64,000 nucleotides of DNA from a virus. Shown here piece by piece: positions 31,901 through 41,800 of this stretch. The stretch's first letter is position 1; every line of letters starts with the position of its first letter. The stretch lies in the IMG/VR virus record IMGVR_UViG_3300024507_000369, positions 80,883 to 144,882 of that record, one strand, 5' to 3'. Under the pieces are notes generated by a model. It did no database searches and had not been told where the DNA came from. It worked only from the letters and a program-made list of their open reading frames with translations. The position numbers and the translations under genes were made by a program.

Positions 31901-32538
31901 TATAAATCAATCTCTCTTCTAATGGGGTCTTCGGTTATTGATGTGTATCCAGATGGATCCCATCTACCAAGATTTTCGCCATTTACTCCAAAAGATTCTC
32001 CATATCCAACATCAGTATCTTCGCATAATTCATATTCCTCAAAATCTTCTTCTCCCTCAAATACTTCTATTTGGTCTGGAGTTTCTCCAAGAATAGATCT
32101 TAAAACAGTTCCGTTGCCAAATAAACAATCATCCTTTGCAATAGTGATTGGTGGATACTTATATCCATGACCACCTCTAACAACATCAACAGCAAGTAAA
32201 GAACCGTCTCTACCAATAATAGGATTTGCTGCAGCACCTACACCATCTCCACCAAAAAATATAATTTTTGGGGGTCCACACTCACGGTAAGATTGAATTC
32301 CGTCACATTCTCCAGTTGCATTGAGTAAGTCGTTAGGAGTTAAATCATTAACTTCATTGATATTCAGATATCTAATGTTATTATTGCCATCAGTAAAAAT
32401 AAAAGTTGTTCCTGGATTATCTTTAGCGTAATTATTTGCTTCACAAATAGTTATTTCCGTAATATATCCAAAGTTTGGGTCTACATATCCGACTTTAATA
32501 TCATCTTTTGTTGGATTAGAAAATAAATTAAAAGTCAT
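28909..32538 (-). CDS. Large baseplate/tail protein with PA14-like repeats
   Basis: A 1209-residue protein with internal repeats. Three modules (about residues 250-345, 560-660, 842-940) share W-x-x-x-M-N-x-(Y/F)-(A/S)-(V/I)-S-P, D-N-x-A/G-x-L-x-I/V-D-G/D and G-x-H-x-I-x-V/I, resembling PA14/GLEYA carbohydrate-binding folds. Two nearly identical modules with S-F-T-S-E-D-G-K-D-S-F-T-I-L-G-A-Q lie at about 365-488 and 693-815. N-P-M-G-V recurs three times. It sits just downstream of the gp5-like gene. Glycan contact during adsorption is possible. Confidence 0.7.
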   Translation of the reverse strand: MTFNLFSNPTKDDIKVGYVDPNFGYITEITICEANNYAKDNPGTTFIFTDGNNNIRYLNINEVNDLTPNDLLNATGECDGIQSYRECGPPKIIFFGGDGVGAAANPIIGRDGSLLAVDVVRGGHGYKYPPITIAKDDCLFGNGTVLRSILGETPDQIEVFEGEEDFEEYELCEDTDVGYGESFGVNGENLGRWDPSGYTSITEDPIRREIDLYQSVLKNPYWTSRQTNPRSITDSNGEIYEVNQVTFPRWGEHMNKYAVSPVPPSDLKGSDYSGLVFNLEWEEYFPITGEYIFRGNCDNIATLFIDDNQVGKLNGFAENPKPIQKTVQEGSHIIRVELRNQEIYESTTTTKPNFVEVDFTVYGQGAFRDLSFSFTSEDGKDSFTILGAQSNRQTRIEKIKVRPGVKYKVKAKEDSTKFKGVEQGLVRNGVKSKELPAGNGNKIFADYTSTRNDNDDIQVTTSLGTFTSSNRRKTPYGRNTYDLTFEVPGSAVTSQTETTISPKSWNENPMGVSLSMVAPMPNIPQEQPPIQTGRCPPNPIWSTRFPGSSQKWYPVRFTRGNAWSPFMNRYAISPVLPLNTPGSDTAGVTFSNSWEVDLPYAGFYGVKGTRDNTGRLLIDGQEVSTLDGFNVTNPKLAKKYLTKGRHTITVEVNNKPQEIKKYVDTKVFSTQDWASPPTAAQSTEVSFNVYGEGAIRDLSFSFTSEDGKDSFTILGAQKVKETRTEKIKVRPGINYRVVAKENSAKFKSVEQGLIKNGTKAKEAGEGESNKIFADYIATNNDNDDIQITASSGIFKSSNRRRTPLGRNTYDLIFRVEAGAPAGGSTTKNGVTYSGPTLFKYQDSRWSTYMNDFSISPKVFKSISQEDEAIIGDFTLKWTNVNFPQGGVYKFNFQADNAAIFKVDGVEVYSTSDFVGQKVQYTFNATAGNHTIEIILQNTKSEAKIRDEFIFEKNPMGVALYISKDIQSSSSDTIAWTDNPMAVSAILIPPPCAKKISGRGVIERVEILDPGNGYTPPPPQGGEYTVLLVLDRIIVENSGINYNCGVDQIKITPSNGAVLDYNCDSFGRIVGVSVVTPGIGFDVYPEITIESETGVNATFRPVFRVVRDPILEVQQIPEKLIQVTDLVGLKQTGYVDGRAYYGAVYYDNGIPYAGFYKTVGTQVRVYNTLQESITAQVTTAPSAIQRSGTDINSNNPRLNIPGTPQSTTEQ

Positions 32539-32542
32539 TATT

Positions 32543-34273
32543 CTATGAATCCGATTTTAAATCTTCTTGATTTTGTCCAGGAGAAGCAAATGGTTTAGCT
32601 GGTTCTGGAGTTATTTTTGTGGTTGGGTTTTGTGCCTTAGAGTCAACTTCACCAACTCTTGGTTGTTGAGAGTTTGCTGCTGCACCACTTCCATTTTGGA
32701 TGATAAAATAATCTGATGCAGGACAACTTGGAGTTAACTCACATCCAAAAATATTTAAAGATATATTTCTGAAACTTAAAGCTGAAGTAATACTTCCAGT
32801 TACATCTCCTATTAAATTTTTCTTATCTTTTACAAACTTGGTAATTTCTCCAATTCCAGACAATATATCATAAAGAAAATTATTCACATTGTCTAATATT
32901 TTAGTAACTGTCTTATTTATTTCTGGCATCTGTCCGGATATTATATTTCCAGTTAATCCTTCTACGGAGCAAATTGGAGTTGTTGGGGTCGATGGTTTTG
33001 TTTTTATCGGCAATTCTTTTTTTAATTGACCGTTCAAAAATCCTCTTATTTGATCACACAAATTATTGGTTATTTTACTGAATAAACAAGTAATTAATTC
33101 GGTTATTCTTTTTTTTACATCAAAATACTTATTCCTTTGATTTGGTGGTATCAAATTTACAGTTTTTGCTAAAGATTTATTAATCTGTTTCATTATATAT
33201 TCCATAATCTTATCAAAGATTATTTTCATGTATTTTGCAATTTCACATGCAAAATTGTTAATCAATTCTTGTATCTGGCTAAAAATTAAAGAAACTGCAT
33301 CAACATAACTTTGGACAGCATTCAAAATCTTATCAATATCCTTCGTTAGGTTTTCTAAAGCAACTTGAATTGCTTTTAATGCAGATTTGACTTTATCGCA
33401 TGGTGAAAGAATAGCAGTCTTTCTGTGATAATAGTCATTTCTAACAATATCCGCTTTTGACTGCTCATGAACAGCATCTACATTTTCCTTTGTTGCTCCA
33501 GGTTTTGTGGGAGATGTTGGAGAATTTGCTGCTTCACATCTTGCCTTAATTCCATTTTGAACTGCTGTTTTTACAAAATTAATAAACTCTGGAGTTCCGC
33601 GAGTTAGATTTCTTGCCTCTGCTTCAGCAGAAGCACTTTGAATATCTCTTAATTGGAAAGAAGTTGGTTGCCTATCTCTTCTTAATCCATATTGGTCTAC
33701 TTGAACTCCCGGTGGAATATCAGCACATTCTTGAGATGTATCTTGGTCTTTTGGTTTGGTAATTACAAGACCTTCATCCGGAACTTTAATATATGGATCT
33801 TTATTACCATCAGCAGGATTTGCATATCCGCTTACAGCAAGACTTCCTGGTTGAGTGTTTGTTACCTTGCTACCGCCAATTGATGTTGCAAGTTGCGTTT
33901 GTGCATTATTACCAAGAACTCCCATGATAACAGGAACTTGCTGATCCTGTCCATCAAGGAAAAATCCAAAAACAAACATCCCCTGCCTTAATGCAGAGGT
34001 TGCTCCTGCATTTGCTTGTCCTCCACCACCAGTCACGGGATACATTACCTGTGCCCAAGGAAGGTCTTGAGAACTTATTTCTTCTTCACCTTGATCATGA
34101 AGACCTATAATTCTAACTTTATATCTGCGAGATTGTCCAGATATTTGCTCTTTAGACTCAAATTTGCTTGAGAGCATATTATCTCTCCAAGTGGAATCGC
34201 TGGCAATTTGCCCTATCCACCAATTGAAATGTGCTCCAAGAAATCCTGGATTAAATAAGGTTCCTTCAGACAT
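32543..34273 (-). CDS. Baseplate hub gp5-like OB-fold protein, without lysozyme
   Basis: A 576-residue protein. Residues about 1-130 (N-P-G-F-L-G-A-H-F-N-W-W-I-G, Y-K-V-R-I-I-G-L-H-D, P-W-A-Q-V-M-Y-P-V, V-P-V-I-M-G-V-L-G) fit the OB-fold domain of T4 gp5 hub proteins. The lysozyme domain that follows in T4 is absent; residues about 290-470 are helical. The ATG at 34273 overlaps the upstream stop as TGATG. It would sit at the tip of the tail tube on the gp27-like trimer, encoded just upstream. Confidence 0.78.
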   Translation of the reverse strand: MSEGTLFNPGFLGAHFNWWIGQIASDSTWRDNMLSSKFESKEQISGQSRRYKVRIIGLHDQGEEEISSQDLPWAQVMYPVTGGGGQANAGATSALRQGMFVFGFFLDGQDQQVPVIMGVLGNNAQTQLATSIGGSKVTNTQPGSLAVSGYANPADGNKDPYIKVPDEGLVITKPKDQDTSQECADIPPGVQVDQYGLRRDRQPTSFQLRDIQSASAEAEARNLTRGTPEFINFVKTAVQNGIKARCEAANSPTSPTKPGATKENVDAVHEQSKADIVRNDYYHRKTAILSPCDKVKSALKAIQVALENLTKDIDKILNAVQSYVDAVSLIFSQIQELINNFACEIAKYMKIIFDKIMEYIMKQINKSLAKTVNLIPPNQRNKYFDVKKRITELITCLFSKITNNLCDQIRGFLNGQLKKELPIKTKPSTPTTPICSVEGLTGNIISGQMPEINKTVTKILDNVNNFLYDILSGIGEITKFVKDKKNLIGDVTGSITSALSFRNISLNIFGCELTPSCPASDYFIIQNGSGAAANSQQPRVGEVDSKAQNPTTKITPEPAKPFASPGQNQEDLKSDS

Positions 34274-34485
34274 CAATCCTCGTAAATTCTACATTCCAGA
34301 GCATTTGGGTTATCATTACAATAAAGTTCTAACCCAGTAGGGTCATGATCATCATCTGGATGGTTTTTAACCCATCTTTCTAAAGATTCTAATTCATCTT
34401 GAGCATGTCTTCTTGATTGCGAAGACACTGTTGGGTCGTCAAGAATTTTTCTGTCATGCTTAATGTGTTGTTCTACATTATCCAT
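34273..34485 (-). CDS. Small conserved hypothetical protein in hub operon
   Basis: A 70-residue, charged, helical protein with E-R-W-V-K-N-H-P-D-D-D-H-D-P and two C-terminal Cys. It lies between the gp27-like and gp5-like genes and overlaps the latter, suggesting a role in hub assembly; no function is known to me. Confidence 0.65.
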   Translation of the reverse strand: MDNVEQHIKHDRKILDDPTVSSQSRRHAQDELESLERWVKNHPDDDHDPTGLELYCNDNPNALECRIYED

Positions 34486-34521
34486 AGTAGAATTTTTTTA
34501 TGCTATTACTATTTAACAACT

Positions 34522-35913
34522 TTATATTGCATTATAAGATGGACTTCCCCTTTTTCCTAAAGAATCTCTAACTAAAGTTAACTTAGTATAACCACCATCC
34601 TTTAAACTTAAATAATGGCATAGTTCAGCAATAACATAAAACCCGCCAAATTGTTTATTAAGTTCTTGAGTATCCTTGCTTGATAGTTCTGGAGAGTCAA
34701 TGAAAATTAAATCGCCCGCATGTAAACTAAAATCTGCACTAATTGTTATTGTAACCTTAGTTGAAAAAAACTGATTATATCTCATCACAGATTGATTCAA
34801 AATATTTTTTGGATCAAAATTTGGATCTCTTGATTTATTAATTTGCTCAGAAACTGGACCAGTTGGCAATGTTCCCCTGTCAATTAGCATGTACTGTGTT
34901 CTTGTAAAATCTTTATTTTTTCCATCTCTAAAAAATTCACTATTATACTTTGGAAATTCTTTACCAGCTTTTTGCAAATTTGATTCTGAACCAGGAGTTC
35001 CACTTGAATTCGCATTTGCATTTATGACTTGATAGTAACAATTAAATGGATCGAATAAAATTGTCCTCGTTGAGTAAGATCCTATCTCAAATTTGGACTG
35101 AACATTTCCTGTAGCGGTGTCAATATTATGTTCTAATATCTTTCCATCATATCCTGAAGGAACATTTGCTCCCCTACTATCAGGTGTTTGATTAAATATT
35201 AAACTTTTATAATTTTTTTTAGAACCAGAAGGAGTATTCTCCGACAAGAGATTTTCTATTGATTTGAATTTAAATCCATCTGAGGTCTCATAGAAAAAGA
35301 AACCTGCACTATTTCCTATTGCCGTTTGTAGTTTTGGAATTGATTTTTTAGCAAGCCAAAGTAAAACATAAAAAGGTCTGCGATTATTTCCTATAAAATT
35401 ATAATTATTCTCGGTTTCTTCTATATCTACATTTTTTTGAGTTCCAAGATATTTTGATTCCGTTAATATTTTCCTAACATGGTCAGATATTTTGCCATCA
35501 AACCGAGAGTTAACTACTGTTTTATAGTTAAAAATAGATTCCTTAGAAACAAGATTTAAAGAAACTACAGTTCTTTGAGTATCTTGACCAATTGGTTTTA
35601 TATTGTCAATATACAAGTCTAATTTTAATTCAACATCATTTGGATCAGTCATCTTAATTGTTGCTTTTTCAGTTCCAACTAAAGGCATACCCTCAATCAA
35701 AGTCTTATACGCATTTTCTGATTCTACAGTCTTACCACTTTCAACATACATCAAATCCAATTTGATAGCTGGATTTAAAATACTTTCATAATAATATAAG
35801 TCAGTAATTATTTTTGAGATATCCTTTTTCTTAGACTTATTATTAGATTCAATAAGAAACTGTTTAATATTATAATCTCTGGATTGTGCAACAGTAATTG
35901 GTGTATTTGCCAT
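34522..35913 (-). CDS. Baseplate hub gp27-like protein
   Basis: A 463-residue protein, near the size of T4 gp27. The segments Y-Y-Y-E-S-I-L-N-P, V-V-S-L-N-L-V-S-K-E and N-Y-N-F-I-G-N-N-R-R-P-F-Y-V-L-L-W-L-A occur where gp27-type hub proteins of marine T4-like phages have them, and L-H-A-G-D-L-I-F-I-D near residue 395 is typical of tube-like domains. It would form the trimeric ring joining spike and tube. Order with the gp5-like gene supports this. Confidence 0.75.
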   Translation of the reverse strand: MANTPITVAQSRDYNIKQFLIESNNKSKKKDISKIITDLYYYESILNPAIKLDLMYVESGKTVESENAYKTLIEGMPLVGTEKATIKMTDPNDVELKLDLYIDNIKPIGQDTQRTVVSLNLVSKESIFNYKTVVNSRFDGKISDHVRKILTESKYLGTQKNVDIEETENNYNFIGNNRRPFYVLLWLAKKSIPKLQTAIGNSAGFFFYETSDGFKFKSIENLLSENTPSGSKKNYKSLIFNQTPDSRGANVPSGYDGKILEHNIDTATGNVQSKFEIGSYSTRTILFDPFNCYYQVINANANSSGTPGSESNLQKAGKEFPKYNSEFFRDGKNKDFTRTQYMLIDRGTLPTGPVSEQINKSRDPNFDPKNILNQSVMRYNQFFSTKVTITISADFSLHAGDLIFIDSPELSSKDTQELNKQFGGFYVIAELCHYLSLKDGGYTKLTLVRDSLGKRGSPSYNAI

Positions 35914-35941
35914 GCTTCTGTATGTTCTATATTAGTATTTA

Positions 35942-38830
35942 CTACATGAAAAGTATGTCTTTAGATGGATCTTCACTTCCACTAATATAAGAGGAATTTT
36001 TTGGTGGTGAAGGCAATACTCTTGGCGGAACAACGGCAGTTATTGGTTGTTCTGGAACATGATACATATAATCTTCCTCAGTTTCTGGAAATCCATCTTC
36101 GGTATATTGACTCAACATGGATATTAAACTTTCTGATGCTCTTTTTCTTTGAGAAACAGTTTCTGTCTTATTAATCAAATCATAAAATGGAATTCCAAAT
36201 AGTTTAACGGAATCAGCATCAACAACATATTCTCCTGGGTGCGTGACTGCATAATCGGTTTTTCTAATTAAACCACCATGTTCATAAGCAACATGCACAT
36301 GATCACTGTGTTCAGATGGTTCATTTCTTGCATGTAGTAGTTGAACTGGTTTAACACCTTTCATTTTATTAAACTCTGCGATAGCAGCAAGAATCGGACC
36401 TTGTTCATAAGCATACGCACCTAAATCAATTGCTCTACCTTGATAATGGTAAGAGTTTGCAGCGTGTCTACCAAGAACTCCACCAAATTCTGGATGCTCA
36501 TGAATACTTCCCGGAACAACACCCAATTTCTGAACATATCTTCCAAGTTCTCCTGCAATCTTACTACCAAGACTTCCATATCCTTTTCCGAGGTCTAAAC
36601 CACCCATACCTTCAGCACCAGAAGTTGGTGCGGTATCGACTTCTCTTTTTTGTTTTAATTTAGAATAATCTTCCGCTGTTCCATGTATTTGGTCTTTTCC
36701 ACCTCTAAATCCACCATAAAAGTAAAATCCATACTTTCTAACCAATTCATTTAACTTTTCATTAATACCACCATTTTTCTGACTGAATGTATCAGAAACT
36801 CCAAGAACTCTAACTTTTGCTCCTATAGATTTTAAATATGAAAGTTGAGATTCAACAGAAGAAAAGTCATCCTTAGAATTTGCAATGCCAGTTGAAAGGT
36901 CAATCAATTTCCCCTGAAGGGCATCGCCTTTTGCTTTTAAAATCTTTAAAACATTTGCCGCACTCCTGCCAACTTGAGTGTCGTCACTATCAGTTCCCTT
37001 TCCACTCCTACCGGCAAATCCATGTGCTATACTATCACCAATAACAAATTGTGCTTGTCCACCAAATTGTGCGAGTGGATTTTCTTGGGTGTCCCCTACT
37101 TTTTGTGCGGAAGGACTTACTGCCCCACCTTGTGTGCTATTTGCCTTCAGTGTTAATTGATTTGATAAATTAGATATAATTGAATTAATTGGATCAGTAA
37201 TAGCATCTTTTACTATAGAACTAATCCAATTTGATATATCAATAGGTCCTGTCTTATCACTGATTACTCCACCTTTAACATCTGGAGATTTTGCAGTATC
37301 TAAAATATCATTCAGAAGATTATTAAGACCTACACCAACTGCTTTAAAATCACTCTCTGGTGGTTTGTCTCCCATTAAAGTTTTAACACTCATTTCAAGC
37401 AAAGGATGTACAAATTTTGTAGTGCCAACAATATCATAAGATTTTTCTAAGTATTCGTATGGATTTGTTATACTGACATCAGAAAAATTCTGATAGAAAG
37501 TTGATATTTTTGTATTAGTTGAATTTTGATATGGAGATAAACCTCCAACATCAACACCAGGCTGTAGCGGAGAAGTTGAAATAACCTCAGTTCTTCTTGC
37601 CTTAACTCCTTTACCTGCTGTTCTTGTGACTGCCCCCATATACATTCCGCCTCTGGTAACCTCTCCTCCTTCAGCGTATCCCATTGCTTCTGTGGCACCT
37701 TTACCATATAAACTTCCAAAAGAACCTTTCTTTTTAGCAAGAAGTCCAAAACTAAGAACATTAACCATTTGTCTTAGTTGCTCTCTAATTCTGGCATCAA
37801 GTTTTCCAAGATTCTCTCTTTGGGTTCTTATTCCTTTACTATCCCCCATTAAGGACATCACCGCAAAATTTATTAACTCAACTGCATATCTAAAGGGAGC
37901 ACCAATAATATCAAGCAATGTTCCTATACCGGTAGAAAGAAAATTATAAAATCTGAGTCCGGGAATAGCAAATGTATTGTAAAAAGCAAGTTTGGCTGAC
38001 CTCGTAATGAGATTTGGATCTTTTTGTGCTTCCTCCACTTTCTTGTAAGCATCTGATTCAAGTTTTGTAGTAAATTTTCTCTGTTGAAAAAGTAATTCAC
38101 CAACAAGAGATGATGCAAGTCCAACGAGACCAACAACTCCGACAGTGGAGCTTGCTATTCTTTGAGCAATAGCTTGCATAGAAGCTCTAAATCCTTGCCT
38201 TTTAACAACCTCTTGAGTAACTTTTTCTTGAATAGTATCAACTGCTTGCCTTTGAACACCTGACTGAGAATCGATTTCAATCAGATCGGAAAAAAGCATT
38301 CCAGCAATAAGCATGGAATTCATTACATTTTTTGCGGTCCCTAATGCTTTCTCATAATTTTGTAGACCTTTATCGCCACCTAATAATTTTGCTTGTTTTT
38401 TACCAAAATCAACTATCTGATAAACTTTATCGACAAATGTGACAAATGAATTTAGTAATGCACCAGAAAACTGAAGAATGAAATCACTAAACTTCATTGC
38501 ACCCACCAAAACACCTTTTAGTTTTGGTGCATGGGGTAAAAGTTTAATTGCAAATGCCCCTAAAAGAACTTTGAATAGGAAATTTTTTACAACATCAAGA
38601 AATCCAAGTTTTTTGACAGGCATCTTAGTGGATACTTGTCTTTCAGAACTATCCGTTGTATCCTCTAATTTTCTTTCCTTTTCTTCAAATCTCTTTCTTT
38701 CGTTCAGTAAATTTTGACGCTTGAACGCAATATCCTTAAATTTGTTTTTTTGTCCAACAAGTTTTTCGACTCGAACTACTTGCTTTTTAAGTATGAAAGT
38801 TGTTGGATTCTTGAGTGTAATGTATGCCAT
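35942..38830 (-). CDS. Tape-measure-like protein with SGNH hydrolase and M15-like domains
   Basis: A 962-residue protein homologous to its upstream neighbour over residues about 60-400 (hydrophobic helices, then G-S-F-G-S-L-Y-G). Residues about 590-720 contain G-D-S-I-A-H-G and D-Q-I-H-G, blocks I and V of SGNH/GDSL esterases. Residues about 790-850 have S-Y-H-Y-Q-G-R-A-I-D-L-G and H-S-D-H-V-H-V, the SxHxxGxAxD and HxH zinc motifs of M15-type peptidases. It ends with G-E-Y-V-V-D-A-D-S-V-K-L-F-G. It probably sits in or at the tail tube and acts on the cell surface. Confidence 0.75.
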   Translation of the reverse strand: MAYITLKNPTTFILKKQVVRVEKLVGQKNKFKDIAFKRQNLLNERKRFEEKERKLEDTTDSSERQVSTKMPVKKLGFLDVVKNFLFKVLLGAFAIKLLPHAPKLKGVLVGAMKFSDFILQFSGALLNSFVTFVDKVYQIVDFGKKQAKLLGGDKGLQNYEKALGTAKNVMNSMLIAGMLFSDLIEIDSQSGVQRQAVDTIQEKVTQEVVKRQGFRASMQAIAQRIASSTVGVVGLVGLASSLVGELLFQQRKFTTKLESDAYKKVEEAQKDPNLITRSAKLAFYNTFAIPGLRFYNFLSTGIGTLLDIIGAPFRYAVELINFAVMSLMGDSKGIRTQRENLGKLDARIREQLRQMVNVLSFGLLAKKKGSFGSLYGKGATEAMGYAEGGEVTRGGMYMGAVTRTAGKGVKARRTEVISTSPLQPGVDVGGLSPYQNSTNTKISTFYQNFSDVSITNPYEYLEKSYDIVGTTKFVHPLLEMSVKTLMGDKPPESDFKAVGVGLNNLLNDILDTAKSPDVKGGVISDKTGPIDISNWISSIVKDAITDPINSIISNLSNQLTLKANSTQGGAVSPSAQKVGDTQENPLAQFGGQAQFVIGDSIAHGFAGRSGKGTDSDDTQVGRSAANVLKILKAKGDALQGKLIDLSTGIANSKDDFSSVESQLSYLKSIGAKVRVLGVSDTFSQKNGGINEKLNELVRKYGFYFYGGFRGGKDQIHGTAEDYSKLKQKREVDTAPTSGAEGMGGLDLGKGYGSLGSKIAGELGRYVQKLGVVPGSIHEHPEFGGVLGRHAANSYHYQGRAIDLGAYAYEQGPILAAIAEFNKMKGVKPVQLLHARNEPSEHSDHVHVAYEHGGLIRKTDYAVTHPGEYVVDADSVKLFGIPFYDLINKTETVSQRKRASESLISMLSQYTEDGFPETEEDYMYHVPEQPITAVVPPRVLPSPPKNSSYISGSEDPSKDILFM

Positions 38831-38834
38831 TTAC

Positions 38835-41800
38835 TTATCCTCTCATACTTAGTATGTCTTGTTCCCAATTAATTTCTTCATCAATAATTGTAGTAGAGGA
38901 CTGAGGTTTGGTCAGAATCGAAGGAGACATTATAAAGTCCACTTCACTATTATCAACGATTATTTCTGGTCTTTGGTCTATTTTTCTACCGGTATATTTA
39001 CTCAAATGCTTTATCAGTTGAGATGATTTTTCATTTCTTTGTTTTTCATTCTCAATGCCATTGATCATACTGAAGAATTGGACTCCACCAAACAAATCAA
39101 CAGAATCTTTATCAATCACATATTCACCTTCGTGCAATAGTCTAATACCACCAGATAAAGTAGGTCCACCACTCTGACGAGAAGAACTTAACATAGATTT
39201 AACTTCAAGATAATTCAAGAATGAAGTTTGATTTCTGTCGCCCACATAACCAACATGAACATGAGGAACTTTATTTGCTACACCAGATAATCCAAGCGGA
39301 GTTCCTGCATTTATTTTGATTCCCGATTTATTCTTAACAGCACTCGATAGTTCATACAAGTGAGTTGCATAAAAGAAATTAACTGTTTTGCCTTTGTGTG
39401 AAAAAGGTTTATCCAATTTTATTCTTACACTATGCTGATCTTGTTGACCGGGCATATTTGGATTTGCATCTTGACCCATTTGAGCAACATGTCCACGCTC
39501 TGCATACTCTAAAATTCCACTAACAGATGCAACAACTTTTGAACCTATAGGCGTTAAAATATCAAGACCAGTATCAGCAGCATATCCTCCTTTATTTGAA
39601 GCAATATTCTGAGAAGGAACTGGGTTTACAACACCAGAAATTGAAGTAGAGACACTCTCTGCACCCATATTTAATCCACTACCATCAGGAGTTTCTGGGT
39701 CACAAATGCAAGGATCTACATTTGCGGCAGGGGAACCTGGTGCTATTTTTGCAGTTGACGGACCTGCACCTTTTTTTATTTGTGCCAATCGTGCCATAAA
39801 ATTAGATCTTGACATACCAGCCCTATTTCCACCAGCGTGTCTGTCAGGATATGTTCCACCACTACTATGGGGAAGACCTCTCCAAGTCGCAGAAAGACGA
39901 TTACCAAACTCTTCATCACTCATCTGACCACTTCTCCACCTTGAAAATCCATGTCCAGAATATAACATTTTTAATGCTGTTCTATCTTGCAATTCTGGCG
40001 TAAACTTATCACTTCCTTTACCACCAGCTGCAACTACACGCTCTAAAAGATATTCTGGCATTTGTTGATATCTACCAACAGCACCATTTGCATTTGATGC
40101 CAACCAAGAAACACTCATTTGAGTTGGTTTTCCTGCAGTTGCACCGCGAGAAACATTAAATGCATCATATTCTTTAGGTCCAGATTCGACTGAAGCAATC
40201 AAATCTAAAATTGCTTTATCAATTGCATCTCCAGCAACAGCAAACCCGCTACCAGTATCGCAAGCAGCAGCACAAGCATCCGCACTTGTTTCTTCAGCAA
40301 CACCCGGTGGAGGAAGAAGACCTAATTGAATTCTAAGTTGATTTTGTATCTGAGAAAATTTGTCCTGCAAACTTTTTGAGATTTCTTGTTCGATAATATT
40401 CTTAAATTCATCAGTTCCTAAAGATGTGTATATTTGATTATACGCTTGCCTATTTTCTTCATAAACTCCGGATAATAATAAAGAGGACAATGAACCACTT
40501 GCATTAGAATAATCTCTATTCGTAATTCTATCTCCAAGAATGGATTTTACAGTTAACCCCATTAAAGGTCCAATTGAACCACCATCATATAAACTTTCAT
40601 AAGAAGAAATCATATAGTTATATTGATTCATTCTATCATTTTCTTTTGGATATGGAAAAATCTGTGTCATCATTCCAGTTCCGCCTATTGCAGATCCAGG
40701 TTGCAATGAACTCGATTGTGGATTGAATGTTCTTGGTATTTCTACTTTTTTACCTTTATTATTTTGAGTATATCCACCCCCAGCAAATTTTTTAACTACT
40801 AACCCACCACTATAATATCCCATATCTTTAACTGCTTTCTGCCCATACAAACTTCCAAATGACCCAGGAGTTTGTAGTTTATTGGCAACGCTATCCATTT
40901 TGAAGAATGAGAAAAGAGGAGCAAATACAGATAGACCCTCTCTTATATTGTCTCGCACTCTTGCATCAAACTTTCCCAAATTTTTATTTTGTTCTTCAAG
41001 TCCTCTTTTATCATTATTAATTTTCATTGCTGCAGCACGAATCAACTCAACACCGTATCTAAAAGGAGCACCAATAATATCCAGAAGAGTTCCAACACTA
41101 CTTAAGAATGCTATCGGAACTTTAAACATTGCGGAGAGAACACCGAATTGGTTCAATCCTTTGGAATATTTTTTAATTTGATATATTCCTTCACCTAAAG
41201 CCGAGGATAATAGACCTGCGCCAAGAACTATTCCAGCAGCACCCAAAGGTCCAATTGCTGCTCGTGCTGCTACCTTTGATCCTTCTTCTGCCGCTTTTGC
41301 TGCTGCTTCTCCTTTTATCTTTTGTTGAATAATATCGGTGCCAGATTCTATTGCTTGACTTGCTGCAGGTATTCCACTACCAACTCCACCAAAATCACTG
41401 AATATCATTCCGGCAATCATGATAGAATTCATTAAAGAATTCGCTTGATTGTTCAATCCATCCAAAGAATCAACTGCTTTTTGTCCGCCAATAGTCTTTA
41501 CTAATTTTCTTGCATGTTCGGCTGCTTGATATCCTTTATCTACAAATGTGACTAATCCATTTAATAATTTGCCACTCATATCAAGAATAAAATCACTGAC
41601 CTTAAACATTGTGGTCAATAATCCCATCATTTGTGGAAGATATTTTAACAGACGAACTGCTACAAATCCTAATAAAACATTAACAATAAATTGTTTTAAG
41701 GAATCTAAGAAACCAAGTTTTTTTCCTATCTTCTTTATTGGTTTTCCTATAAACTTTAATGTTTTTTCAAGTCTTGATTCATAATCAATAAATCTTTCTC

